From JAAYKM01 sp964411235 (GTDB lineage Bacteria; Desulfobacterota; Syntrophia; Syntrophales; JAAYKM01): DNA of 26,448 bases. The notes beneath the pieces were generated by a model, which was not told the DNA's origin, searched no databases, and saw nothing but the letters and a program-made list of their open reading frames with translations. Numbering within the stretch: position 1 is the first letter of the stretch; the number at the start of each line of letters is the position of its first letter. The DNA lies in NCBI GenBank assembly GCA_964411235.1, contig CAYPKE010000015.1, positions 1 through 26,448 on the forward strand, written 5' to 3'. The position numbers and the translations under genes are program-made. This document shows positions 1-8,739 of the stretch, one piece after another.

Positions 1-615
1 CCGGCCGTCACGATTCCGTTTTTTAAGACGGTCCTCCCTGATATCGGCATCTTCTATATTTTTCTGGCGACATTTATTATTGTGGGAACCGCCAACGCCG
101 TCAATCTGACGGACGGCCTGGACGGGCTGGCCCTCGGTCCGGCAATCACGTGCTTTTCAACTTATCTCCTCTTCGCATATTTCGCGGGCAACATCAAAAT
201 CGCCCAGTACCTCCAAATCCCCTTTGTCCCGGGAGCGGGCGAACTGACTATCTTCTGCGGGGCCATTGTCGGCGCCGGAATAGGCTTTCTCTGGTACAAC
301 ACATACCCCGCCCAGGTTTTCATGGGCGATGTCGGTTCCCTGTCTCTGGGAGGCGCCCTGGGTACCCTCGCCATTCTGACCAAGCAGGAAATTCTTCTCG
401 CCATTGTTGGCGGCATCTTTGTTCTGGAAACCTTTTCGGTGATCTTTCAGGTCGGATGGTTCAAAATCAGCAAGGGCAAGCGTATTTTTCGCATGGCCCC
501 CATTCATCATCACTTTGAATTGAAAGGATGGCCGGAGCCCAAGATTATCGTCCGCTTCTGGATCATCTCCGTCTTGCTGGCCCTCGTCGCCATTAGTACT
601 TTAAAACTGCGTTAG
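1..615 (+). CDS. mraY: Phospho-N-acetylmuramoyl-pentapeptide-transferase, C-terminal part
   Basis: MraY is the inner membrane enzyme that transfers phospho-MurNAc-pentapeptide from UDP to undecaprenyl phosphate, giving lipid I. The frame is open from the first base, so the gene is cut by the window edge. About 204 codons are visible of a family length near 360. Family motifs are clear: NAVNLTDGLDGLA at visible residues 32-44, MGDVGSLSLGG encoded from about 322, and the HHH loop PIHHHFELKGWPEP near 499-540, followed by a last membrane helix. A GTG at 82 falls inside the conserved region and is not the start. murD follows after 10 bp. The identification is firm; only the 5' end is missing. Confidence 0.97.
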   Translation, partial: PAVTIPFFKTVLPDIGIFYIFLATFIIVGTANAVNLTDGLDGLALGPAITCFSTYLLFAYFAGNIKIAQYLQIPFVPGAGELTIFCGAIVGAGIGFLWYNTYPAQVFMGDVGSLSLGGALGTLAILTKQEILLAIVGGIFVLETFSVIFQVGWFKISKGKRIFRMAPIHHHFELKGWPEPKIIVRFWIISVLLALVAISTLKLR

Positions 616-625
616 GGATAGTAAC

Positions 626-1972
626 ATGGATTTATCAGGGAAAAACATCCTCGTCATCGGCCTCGGGAAAACCGGCATGGCTACCGCTTTTTTTCTGGCA
701 CATCGCGGGGCATGCGTCTTCGTCTCGGATCAGAAACCGGAAGCGGAAAATGCCGCCGCCCTTCAGGAACTCCGCAATCGCGGAATTTCCGCTATATTTC
801 TTCCCTATACCCCGGCAGCTGTCCGGAACACCGACATGGTTATTCCTTCTCCGGGAATACCGCCCTCCGATCCGCTCCTGGTCGAAGCAGTCAGAAATAA
901 GATTCCCGTTCACAGTGAACTCGAAATGGCCTGTCACTTTCTGAAACCGCCCATGGTAGCCATAACGGGAACCAACGGCAAGACGACCACGACCACCCTG
1001 GCGGGAGAAATTCTTCGTGACGCGGGCAAGAAGGTGTTTGTCGGGGGCAACATTGGCGTGCCTCTGATTCAATACTGCGACGGCCCCCAGGACGATGATT
1101 TCGTCTTGGCGGAAGTCAGCAGCTTTCAGTTGCAGTGGGTTAACAACTTTCATGCACACTGCGCCGTCCTGCTGAATACAACCTGTGATCATGTGAACTA
1201 TCATGGCAGCTTTGCCGCCTACCGGGAGGCCAAAGAAAGGATTTTTCTCAACCAAAGCGAGAAGGACCTGGCCGTATTGAACGCCGACGAAGATTATACC
1301 CAGGCCCTTTCAAGTCGTCTGAAAGCCCGGACACTGTTCTTCAGTTCGCAACAGCAAGTCGATCACGGTTTTTTTCTCCAAGGCAACCGGATGATTCTGT
1401 CCGGCTTCGGCAAGGCCGACGAAGCCTACCCCCTTGAGATGGTGAAGATCCCGGGACGCCATAATATCGAAAATATCATGGCCGCAGTCATGGTCGCCCG
1501 GCAATGCACTTGTCCGCCGGAGCTTATCGTCCAAACCGTGTCCAATTTTCGGGGCGTCGCCCACCGGATCGAATTCGTCACGGAAAAGCAGGGCGTTTTT
1601 TACTACGATGACTCCAAAGGCACAAACGTCGGCGCCGTGATCCGTGCCCTGGAAACCTTCCCCCATTCCGTGATCCTGCTCTTGGGTGGCCGGGACAAGG
1701 ACGGGGATTTCGAAAGCCTGGCCCCTCTAATCGAGGAACGCGTCAAAGTGCTTATCCTTTTCGGAGAGGCCCGGGAGAGGATCAGGGAAAAGGTGGGCCG
1801 GTTTGTCGAAACGGAGGTGCGTCAAACCCTGCGGGAAGCGGTCATGGAATCCCATCGCCGGGCCATTGCGGGAGACATCGTTTTGCTTTCACCCGGCTGT
1901 GCCAGTTTCGACGAATTTAAGGACTACAAAGATCGGGGCCTTTTTTTTCAGTCCTTGGTGAGGCAGCTTTGA
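626..1972 (+). CDS. murD: UDP-N-acetylmuramoyl-L-alanine--D-glutamate ligase
   Basis: MurD is a cytoplasmic ATP-dependent ligase that adds D-glutamate to UDP-MurNAc-L-Ala. The 448-residue product has the usual family length. Visible motifs are the N-terminal Rossmann-like GLGKTGMA, the ATP loop GTNGKTTT at residues 115-122, GGNIGVPL, EVSSFQL, the C-domain YYDDSKGTNVGAV and LLLGGRDKDGDF, and the terminal SPGCASFDEFKDYKDRG. The ATG at 626 fits the family N-terminus. Its ribosome site is weak (an AGGGAT stretch overlapping the mraY stop), as expected for coupled translation inside the cluster. The stop lies 1 bp before the ftsW start. Confidence 0.97.
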   Translation: MDLSGKNILVIGLGKTGMATAFFLAHRGACVFVSDQKPEAENAAALQELRNRGISAIFLPYTPAAVRNTDMVIPSPGIPPSDPLLVEAVRNKIPVHSELEMACHFLKPPMVAITGTNGKTTTTTLAGEILRDAGKKVFVGGNIGVPLIQYCDGPQDDDFVLAEVSSFQLQWVNNFHAHCAVLLNTTCDHVNYHGSFAAYREAKERIFLNQSEKDLAVLNADEDYTQALSSRLKARTLFFSSQQQVDHGFFLQGNRMILSGFGKADEAYPLEMVKIPGRHNIENIMAAVMVARQCTCPPELIVQTVSNFRGVAHRIEFVTEKQGVFYYDDSKGTNVGAVIRALETFPHSVILLLGGRDKDGDFESLAPLIEERVKVLILFGEARERIREKVGRFVETEVRQTLREAVMESHRRAIAGDIVLLSPGCASFDEFKDYKDRGLFFQSLVRQL

Positions 1973-1973
1973 A

Positions 1974-3077
1974 ATGGAATCCCTGTCCGTATCCCAGCAA
2001 AAACAAGACTTCCTGCTGCTGATCGCAACCTTGATCCTGGTCATAATCGGCACGGCGATGGTGTATAGCTCGAGCGCTATCATGGCCATGGAGCGCTTTC
2101 AGGATGGCCAGTTTTTCCTGAAGCGACAGATTGTTTTTGTGGCATTGGGGCTTTCCATTTTGTATCTGCTCTCCCGTGTACCCTACCAGCGGCTGAGACT
2201 CGTCGCCTATCCGGCCGTCATCCTTTCCTTTGTGCTGCTTCTGCTTTTGTTCGTGCCTTCCCTGGGCAAAAAGGTCGGCGGCGCGACCCGCTGGCTTGAT
2301 CTTGGGTTTATCGCTTTTCAAGTCGGCGAATGGGTCAAGTTTTCCGTCGTTTTATTCCTGGCTTTTTTTCTGGCCAGAAAGCGTCAGCACGTCAAGGAAA
2401 TCATCCGCGGCATCCTGACTCCTTTGGCGGTTGCAGCCTGCCTCATGGGGCTCATCATCCTCCAGCCCGACTTCGGGACAACCGCAATTATTGCAGTGAC
2501 CGTCATGGTCATGCTTTATCTCGCCGGTGCCCGGATTATTCACCTTCTGGGGTTGGTTGCCATGTTCGCCCCCTTCGCCGCCTGGGCGCTCAGCCAGGGT
2601 TACCGCTGGGAACGCCTGATGGCCTTTCTCAATCCCTGGCAGGACCCCCACGGTTCCGGGTTCCAGATCATCCAGTCTCTGATTGCCTTTGGTTCCGGGG
2701 GTGCATTCGGCGTCGGTATCGGTGACGGTATGCAGAAGCTCTTTTATCTGCCGGAACCCCATACGGACTTCATCCTCTCGGTGATTGCCGAGGAAAGTGG
2801 TTTTATCGGCGTATCCATTGTGATCCTTCTTTACGCCGTGCTGATCATCAGGGGCTTCATGATTTCCTTCAAGGCCCCCGACCTGTTCGGCATGCTGCTG
2901 GCGGCAGGACTCACCATTCTGATCTTCATGCAGGTCTTCATCAACGTGGCGGGCGTGATGGGCCTTATTCCTCTCAAGGGGCTGACCCTGCCTTTCCTGA
3001 GCTATGGGGGAACCTCCCTGATGATGAGTCTGGCCATCGTGGGGATTCTCTTGAATATTTCTTCCCAGGAATCGTGA
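1974..3077 (+). CDS. ftsW: Peptidoglycan glycosyltransferase FtsW (SEDS family)
   Basis: FtsW is the septal SEDS glycosyltransferase that polymerises lipid II with its partner PBP3/FtsI. The 367-residue protein is almost wholly hydrophobic, with about ten membrane segments starting at LLIATLILVIIGTAMVYSSS. Family marks are GIGDGMQKLFYLPEPHTDFI, whose aspartate lines up with the catalytic Asp of SEDS proteins, then AEESGFIG and the C-terminal GLTLPFLSYGGTSLMMS. It starts 1 bp after murD and so is translationally coupled. Its place between murD and murG, in a cluster ending in ftsQAZ, supports FtsW over RodA or SpoVE. Confidence 0.95.
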   Translation: MESLSVSQQKQDFLLLIATLILVIIGTAMVYSSSAIMAMERFQDGQFFLKRQIVFVALGLSILYLLSRVPYQRLRLVAYPAVILSFVLLLLLFVPSLGKKVGGATRWLDLGFIAFQVGEWVKFSVVLFLAFFLARKRQHVKEIIRGILTPLAVAACLMGLIILQPDFGTTAIIAVTVMVMLYLAGARIIHLLGLVAMFAPFAAWALSQGYRWERLMAFLNPWQDPHGSGFQIIQSLIAFGSGGAFGVGIGDGMQKLFYLPEPHTDFILSVIAEESGFIGVSIVILLYAVLIIRGFMISFKAPDLFGMLLAAGLTILIFMQVFINVAGVMGLIPLKGLTLPFLSYGGTSLMMSLAIVGILLNISSQES

Positions 3078-3089
3078 GGTGATGAGGCC

Positions 3090-4181
3090 GTGAAGATTAT
3101 TATCGCCGGTGGCGGAACAGGGGGGCATCTCTTCCCGGGAATTGCGATCGCGGAAGAAATCCGGAATCGGTCCCCGGAAAACCGCATCCTGTTCATCGGA
3201 ACGGAGCGGGGTATAGAAAAAAGGGTTTTGCCGGATTACGGCCTCGATCTGGCCCTGATTGACGTGGCGGGAATCAAGGGAAAGGGATGGCGGGGCGCCT
3301 TCGTAGCCTTGGCTAAAATGCCCCGCAGTTTCCTGCAATCCGCCAGCATCATCCGGTCTTTCTGCCCTGATCTCGTTCTGGGGGTTGGCGGATACGCTTC
3401 CGGTCCGGCAGTGCTGATGGCTTATCTGATGAGGATTTGCACTGCCATCACCGAACAAAACGCCTTTCCCGGCATGACAAACCGCATTCTGGGACACTTC
3501 GTGGATCGCATTTTTCTTGCCTTTCCCGATGAGGAAGATCGTTTTCCGAAACATAAAAGTCTTCATACGGGAAATCCCATCCGCGCTGCTTTCACGAACA
3601 TTCCACAGCGCTCCCCGGTATCGGGACGAAAATTCAATCTCCTGATCTTCGGCGGCAGCCAGGGCGCCCATGCCATAAACAAAGCCATGATTTCCGCTCT
3701 CGGAGAACTGGCCCCGCTGAAGGGCGCGCTGCGCATTATTCATCAGACAGGGCCCCAGGACCTGGACAGGGTGAGGGAAAGCTACCATAATCAAGGATTC
3801 GACGCCGTGGTCTATCAGTTCATTACCGACATCCCCCGTTTCTATGGCGAGGCGGATCTCCTCATCTGCCGGGCCGGAGCGACTTCAATTGCGGAAATAA
3901 CGACCGGCGGCCGCGCCGCAATCTTAATTCCCTACCCGTACGCGGCCGATGATCATCAGACGAAAAACGCCGAAGTTCTCTTGCATGCCGGAGCGGCGAA
4001 AATGATTGCCGAGCAGAAACTTACAGGGGAAATGCTTGCTGCGGCGATTCGGGATCTTTATGCGAATCCGGAAAAAGTCGACCTCATGGCCGCGCGTTCT
4101 CGGATGCTTTCCCGGCCACATGCCGCCCGTCAAATTGTCGATGCATGCGTTTCTCTGATCGATAAGAAAGGGACTTCGTGA
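3090..4181 (+). CDS. murG: UDP-N-acetylglucosamine--lipid I GlcNAc transferase
   Basis: MurG is a peripheral membrane GT-B glycosyltransferase that turns lipid I into lipid II on the inner face of the membrane. The 363-residue product shows GGGTGGHLFPG at residues 7-17, GVGGYASGPAV, EQNAFPGMTNR, GNPIR, the second-domain FGGSQGAHAIN, and the UDP-GlcNAc site CRAGATSIAEITTGGR followed by PYPYAADDHQTKNAE. The start is a GTG at 3090 preceded by an AGGTGATGAGG stretch. The only nearby ATG (3082) meets a stop after three codons. The ftsW stop is 12 bp upstream. Confidence 0.97.
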   Translation: MKIIIAGGGTGGHLFPGIAIAEEIRNRSPENRILFIGTERGIEKRVLPDYGLDLALIDVAGIKGKGWRGAFVALAKMPRSFLQSASIIRSFCPDLVLGVGGYASGPAVLMAYLMRICTAITEQNAFPGMTNRILGHFVDRIFLAFPDEEDRFPKHKSLHTGNPIRAAFTNIPQRSPVSGRKFNLLIFGGSQGAHAINKAMISALGELAPLKGALRIIHQTGPQDLDRVRESYHNQGFDAVVYQFITDIPRFYGEADLLICRAGATSIAEITTGGRAAILIPYPYAADDHQTKNAEVLLHAGAAKMIAEQKLTGEMLAAAIRDLYANPEKVDLMAARSRMLSRPHAARQIVDACVSLIDKKGTS

Positions 4182-4219
4182 TATAGACATAAACCGATAA
4201 GGATATCGCTGTATTTAAA

Positions 4220-5662
4220 ATGAAAAACACCGAAAACCGTCTTAAAAGAAACCACTACGATCCCATCCATGGCATGCAGAGGAAGATCAGACGCATCCAT
4301 TTCGTCGGCATCGGGGGGATCGGCATGAGCGGGATCGCCGAGGTCCTGCTTAATCTTGGCTATACCGTGACCGGATCCGACATCAGTGTTACTGATATCA
4401 CTCAGCGGCTGAGTGACCTGGGAACCGTTATTTTCAGGAATCACCGGGCGGATAACGTCGGTGATGCGGACGTTGTGGTAACCTCGACCGCCGTACACCG
4501 AACCAATCCTGAAGTTCAGGAAGCCCTACGGCGGGGCATCCCGGTCATCCCCCGGGCGGAAATGCTTGCGGAGCTCCTGAAAATGAAATTCTCCGTCGCC
4601 GTTTCCGGAAGCCATGGCAAAACCTCGACAACCTCCATGATCGCCACTGTCCTGGCCCACGGTGGTCTGGATCCTACCATGGTTATCGGGGGCAAGCTCG
4701 GCAGTATCGGAAGCAACGCCAAGCTGGGTAACGGGACCATCATTGTGGCCGAAGCGGATGAAAGCGACGGCTCTTTCCTGAAACTCTCGCCGAATCTGAC
4801 GGTAATCACCAACATCGACCGGGAGCATCTGGATCATTACCACGATCTCGAAGAGATCAAGGAAGCCTTTCTCCAGTTTGCCAACAGTGTCCCGTTTTAC
4901 GGGGTTACCGTCCTGTGTACCGACAATGAAAAGGTTCGGGCGATTCTTCCCCGGATCAAGCGCAAGGTCCTGACCTATGGTCTTGTCGAACCGGCCGATT
5001 ATCGCGCGGAAGAAATATGTCCCACCCAAAGGGGAAATCGTTTCCTGCTGATTGAGCGGGACATTCCGCTGGGGGAGGTTTCCCTTAACGTCCCCGGCAG
5101 ATTCAACGTGGCCAATTCCCTGGCGGCGATTGCCGTGGCCCGTGAATTCGATCTGCCCTTCGAAGTGATCCGCGAAGGAATCGCCCTGTTCACGGGTGCG
5201 CAGCGTAGACTGGAAGTCAAGGACACCCTGTGCGGCACAACTATCGTCGATGATTACGGTCACCATCCGACCGAAATCAGGGAAACCCTGGCGGCGGCGA
5301 AACAGGTCTGGCCGCACCGGCTCATCGTGGTTTTCCAACCACATCGCTTCAGCCGCACACAGGCCCTTTTTCCGGAGTTTGTCGCTTGCTTCGATGATGC
5401 CGATTATCTGATCCTCACGGACATTTATGCCGCCGGAGAAGACCCGGTCGAGGGGATAACCGCCGCATCCCTTCGAGACAGCCTGATCGCCGGAGACAAG
5501 AAGAACGTGTTCCATTTCTCCTCGTTTGACAACATTGTTGAACACCTGCTTTCGTTGGTGCAACCTTCGGATGTCGTCATAACCCTGGGAGCGGGCAATG
5601 TGTGGAAAATCGGAGAGGCCCTGGCCGCACAATTGAGAACGAGGGAAGGGGTGTCGCGATGA
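4220..5662 (+). CDS. murC: UDP-N-acetylmuramate--L-alanine ligase
   Basis: MurC is the cytoplasmic ligase that adds L-alanine to UDP-MurNAc. Visible motifs are the UDP-binding VGIGGIGMSG at about residues 29-38, the ATP loop GSHGKTST near 130, EADESDGSFL, TNIDREHLDHY, and the C-terminal DDYGHHPTEI and FQPHRFSRTQ. Two starts are possible. ATG 4220 gives 480 residues, with an AAGGA about 16 bases upstream. ATG 4274 gives 462 residues beginning MQRKIRRIHFVG, closer to the usual family N-terminus but without a clear ribosome site. The last bases overlap the murB start as ATGA. Confidence 0.96.
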   Translation: MKNTENRLKRNHYDPIHGMQRKIRRIHFVGIGGIGMSGIAEVLLNLGYTVTGSDISVTDITQRLSDLGTVIFRNHRADNVGDADVVVTSTAVHRTNPEVQEALRRGIPVIPRAEMLAELLKMKFSVAVSGSHGKTSTTSMIATVLAHGGLDPTMVIGGKLGSIGSNAKLGNGTIIVAEADESDGSFLKLSPNLTVITNIDREHLDHYHDLEEIKEAFLQFANSVPFYGVTVLCTDNEKVRAILPRIKRKVLTYGLVEPADYRAEEICPTQRGNRFLLIERDIPLGEVSLNVPGRFNVANSLAAIAVAREFDLPFEVIREGIALFTGAQRRLEVKDTLCGTTIVDDYGHHPTEIRETLAAAKQVWPHRLIVVFQPHRFSRTQALFPEFVACFDDADYLILTDIYAAGEDPVEGITAASLRDSLIAGDKKNVFHFSSFDNIVEHLLSLVQPSDVVITLGAGNVWKIGEALAAQLRTREGVSR

Positions 5663-6594
5663 CGATGACGGCCGTCCCTCAAAACGCCTTGTTGCCCTCA
5701 TGGGAAAACCTTTTTCCCGGCGCCGTGCGTTCCGGAGAAGCCGGTTCTCACCACACCTCGATGGGGGTCGGAGGGAAGATCGATCTTTTGCTCTGCCCCG
5801 AATCGCTGCCGGATATGGGCGAAATGATCCGCATGCTCAACAGGCAGCACATTCCCTGGACCGTCATCGGCAACGGGACCAATCTCATCATCACCGAACG
5901 GGGGTGCCGCGGGGCGGTTATCTGCACCAGGCGCTTGAACCGGATACGCATGAAACAGGACGCACCGGACAACACACACTTAAAGGCCGAAACCGGGGTT
6001 TCCCTGCATGAGTTGGTGTCCCTGTCGGTCCGGGAACAGCTGACGGGTCTCGAGTTCTGTGCCGGCATTCCGGGCAGTGTCGGCGGCGCGGTCCGGATGA
6101 ATGCCGGCGCTTACGGTCACAACATATCGGAACTTCTTCACACCGTCACCATGATGAACGAAAACGGTGAACTGCTTGACTTCGCCGGGGACGATCTGTG
6201 TTTTGAGTATCGCCATTGCCATCTTCCCGAAGGCATGGCGGTTGTACAAGCGGATTTCCTGCTTCGGAAAGACGCCACCAGCCAGGTGGCTGAGCGGGTC
6301 GGACTTTTTCTCGAGGAAAGACGGCGCAAGCATCCTCTTCAATATAAGAATGCCGGGTCAATTTTCAAGAATCCCAAAGACCAGCCTGCGGGACGATTGA
6401 TCGAAGAAGCGGGGCTCAAAGGATTCACTATCGGCGATGCCATGGTTTCGGAAAAACACGGAAACTTCATCATCAACAGGGGCCGTGCCACGGCCGATGA
6501 CATCTTGGCCCTGATCCGTTACGTTCGGGAGCGGATTGCCGAGGAACGGGGCATTCATCTCGAATTGGAAGTGAAGATTCTGGGGGAAAGCTGA
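5659..6594 (+). CDS. murB: UDP-N-acetylenolpyruvoylglucosamine reductase
   Basis: MurB is a FAD enzyme that reduces UDP-GlcNAc-enolpyruvate to UDP-MurNAc with NADPH. Visible motifs are HHTSMGVGG, the FAD-binding VIGNGTNLII, GLEFCAGIPGSVGGAVRMNA and GAYG. AGSIFKNP carries the serine that aligns with the proton donor, and LELEVKIL at the end carries the conserved glutamate. The frame is open from 5602, but the start at 5659 is preferred: it follows GAGGGAAGGGG and overlaps the murC stop as ATGA, giving 311 residues. Sitting between murC and ftsQ, it occupies the region where many dcw clusters carry ddl. Confidence 0.96.
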   Translation: MTMTAVPQNALLPSWENLFPGAVRSGEAGSHHTSMGVGGKIDLLLCPESLPDMGEMIRMLNRQHIPWTVIGNGTNLIITERGCRGAVICTRRLNRIRMKQDAPDNTHLKAETGVSLHELVSLSVREQLTGLEFCAGIPGSVGGAVRMNAGAYGHNISELLHTVTMMNENGELLDFAGDDLCFEYRHCHLPEGMAVVQADFLLRKDATSQVAERVGLFLEERRRKHPLQYKNAGSIFKNPKDQPAGRLIEEAGLKGFTIGDAMVSEKHGNFIINRGRATADDILALIRYVRERIAEERGIHLELEVKILGES

Positions 6595-6597
6595 TCG

Positions 6598-7449
6598 ATG
6601 AGGAAACGGATATATCAATCCAGCCTGCGGGTCAGAACAAACCGCCTCCAGCGTTTCGCGGGCTATTTTTTCCGTGACCTGGCGGTTTGCGCGATGATTC
6701 TCACGGCGACCCTTCTTACAACCTCCGGCATGATTTATCTTTATACCTATATTCTCAGTGACCCGTACTTCCGGATCAAGGAGACCATCGTGAGGGGTTG
6801 CCGGGAAGTGACTGAAAAAGAAGTTCTGGCACTGGCATCGGTTCAGTCGTATCAGAACCTGTTCTCCGTCAATACGCGGCAGATTTCAAGCAATGTTGAA
6901 AAAAGTCCCTGGATCAGGAAAGCCCATGTCGGCCGGGAGCTACCGGATCGCCTGGTGATGGAAGTCCATGAACACCAACCCCTGGCCCTGGTAGCGAAAC
7001 AAAAGACCCTTTATATCATCAACCGGGAAGGTTTTCTCTTCAAGAAACTCGATCCGGATGACGACCTCGACCTTCCCATTCTCACGGGATCCCATCACAA
7101 GGGAAACTCGCAATCGCCGCTTATGAAAAAATCGCTTGAACTGCTAACCTATTTATCCGATACAAGGCAGGCTTCGCTTTCTTATCAGCACCTGTCGGAG
7201 ATTCACCTGGACGAAATATTCGGCCTCTCCCTCATCACCGATACAGGCCTCTGCCTGGTACTCGGTCATGATGGATACGAAGAGAAGCTGCGAGCTCTGC
7301 CGACCGTTCTCGAAGGCCTGGAGAAGAAAAACATCAACATGGCCCTGCTGCACATTGACTTGCGAGACCCCTCCAAGATCACCGTGCAGAGCAAGGCCAA
7401 GAGCGCTCCGGAAAAACCCGTCGCCGGCAACAAGGGATACAGAATCTGA
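6598..7449 (+). CDS. ftsQ: Cell division protein FtsQ (POTRA domain)
   Basis: FtsQ is a bitopic inner membrane divisome protein that, in known bacteria, recruits FtsL/FtsB. The 283-residue product has a basic cytoplasmic head of about 28 residues, one membrane segment at about 29-51, then a POTRA domain beginning DPYFRIKETIVRGC and continuing through SPWIRKAHVGRELPDRLVME, followed by the FtsQ beta domain with INREGFLFKKL. The start ATG lies 3 bp after murB behind GGGGGAAAG. Sequence conservation is weak as usual in this family, but topology, domain order and position just before ftsA agree. Confidence 0.93.
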   Translation: MRKRIYQSSLRVRTNRLQRFAGYFFRDLAVCAMILTATLLTTSGMIYLYTYILSDPYFRIKETIVRGCREVTEKEVLALASVQSYQNLFSVNTRQISSNVEKSPWIRKAHVGRELPDRLVMEVHEHQPLALVAKQKTLYIINREGFLFKKLDPDDDLDLPILTGSHHKGNSQSPLMKKSLELLTYLSDTRQASLSYQHLSEIHLDEIFGLSLITDTGLCLVLGHDGYEEKLRALPTVLEGLEKKNINMALLHIDLRDPSKITVQSKAKSAPEKPVAGNKGYRI

Positions 7450-7503
7450 TCCTCGGCGATCGGAACCGGCCAAAAAAGCAATATCAAGAAAGGTAATCTG
7501 ACC

Positions 7504-8727
7504 ATGGCAAAGAAGACGAATCTGATCGCCGGATTGGATATCGGAACCACCAAAACATCCGTTCTGGTCTGCGAAGTGACCGAAAACGGAATCGACATTA
7601 TCGGTATCGGGACAATGCCGTCCGAAGGGCTGCGCAAGGGCGTCGTCGTCAATATCGAAAACACGGTCGATTCCATCAAGGGCGCTTTGGAGGAAGCGGA
7701 ACGCATGTCGGGATGCGCCATTCGTTCCGTCTATGTGGGCATTTCGGGAAGCCATATCCGGGGACAGAACAGCCTCGGCATCGTCGGCGTCAAGGGGGGC
7801 GAAGTCGATCGCGAGGATGTCCAGCGCGCCGTCGAAGCGGCCAAAGCCGTCAGCATTCCCACAGACCGGGAAATCCTGCATGTGCTGCCCCAGACGTTCA
7901 TGGTGGACGATCAGGACGGCATCAAAGATCCGGTAGGCATGACTGGCGTTCGCCTGGAGTCAAAGGTCCACATCGTCACCGGAAGTGTGACGTCGATTCA
8001 GAACATCGTTAAATCGGTTAACCGCGTCGGCCTCGAAATAAACGAAATCGTCCTCGAGCATCTTGCGGCAGGCGAAGCGGTTCTCAGCCAGGATGAGAAA
8101 GATTTGGGGGTGGTCCTTCTTGATATGGGCGGCGGCACGACAAATATCGTCGTCTATTATGAAGGCACCATCAGGGCGACCGCCGTTGTCCCCGTAGGCG
8201 GCAATTACATCACCAGCGACATCTCTACGGGCTTGCGCACGCCGGCCTCGGAAGCGGAGCGGATCAAAATCCAGCATGGCTGCGCTTACGGTCCCCTGAT
8301 CCCCCGGGAGGAGACGATAGAAGTTCCGAGCGTCGGCGGACGGGAACCACGGGAAGTCTCGCGGCAGATCATGGGACGTATCATTGAAGCGCGGATGGAG
8401 GAAATCCTCAACCTGTCCTACAAGGAAATAACCAAATCGGGATATGAAGACCTGCTCGCGGCCGGCGCTGTCCTGACGGGCGGCACATCCGTGATGGCCG
8501 GGGTAACGGAACTGGCGGAACAGACGCTCAACATGCCTGTAAGGCGGGCTTGTCCGCAAAAACTCGGGGGGCTGAGCGACAAGGTCAACCATCCGATGCA
8601 CGCCACAGTCGTCGGTCTTGTCCTCTATGGCAGCATCAATGTATCAAAGCGAATGAGAAACGGCGCAAGTAATGCCTTTACCAGAACATGCAAACGATTA
8701 AAAAACTGGTGTCTAGAATTCTTTTAA
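7504..8727 (+). CDS. ftsA: Cell division protein FtsA
   Basis: FtsA is the actin-fold ATP-binding protein that ties the FtsZ ring to the membrane. The 407-residue product shows the phosphate-1 loop GLDIGTTKTSVLV near the N-terminus, an inserted 1C domain (GISGSHIRGQNS onward), the phosphate-2 loop LLDMGGGTTNIVVY and the adenosine motif LTGGTSVMAGV. The extreme C-terminus, AFTRTCKRLKNWCLEFF, is a good amphipathic membrane-targeting helix. The ATG at 7504 follows AGAAAGGTAA. The 54 bp before it hold no promoter or terminator that I can see. The stop overlaps the ftsZ ribosome site. Confidence 0.97.
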   Translation: MAKKTNLIAGLDIGTTKTSVLVCEVTENGIDIIGIGTMPSEGLRKGVVVNIENTVDSIKGALEEAERMSGCAIRSVYVGISGSHIRGQNSLGIVGVKGGEVDREDVQRAVEAAKAVSIPTDREILHVLPQTFMVDDQDGIKDPVGMTGVRLESKVHIVTGSVTSIQNIVKSVNRVGLEINEIVLEHLAAGEAVLSQDEKDLGVVLLDMGGGTTNIVVYYEGTIRATAVVPVGGNYITSDISTGLRTPASEAERIKIQHGCAYGPLIPREETIEVPSVGGREPREVSRQIMGRIIEARMEEILNLSYKEITKSGYEDLLAAGAVLTGGTSVMAGVTELAEQTLNMPVRRACPQKLGGLSDKVNHPMHATVVGLVLYGSINVSKRMRNGASNAFTRTCKRLKNWCLEFF

Positions 8728-8739
8728 GGGAGGATAATT

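Noticed and set aside
2352..3794. 480-codon open frame on the minus strand across ftsW and murG
   Set aside because: It is antisense to two certain genes, rich in His, Gln, Asp and Gly as expected of a shadow frame in GC-rich DNA, and shows no recognisable domain.
4526..5701. 391-codon open frame on the minus strand across murC
   Set aside because: It mirrors murC in another frame, with no motif and no ribosome site of note.
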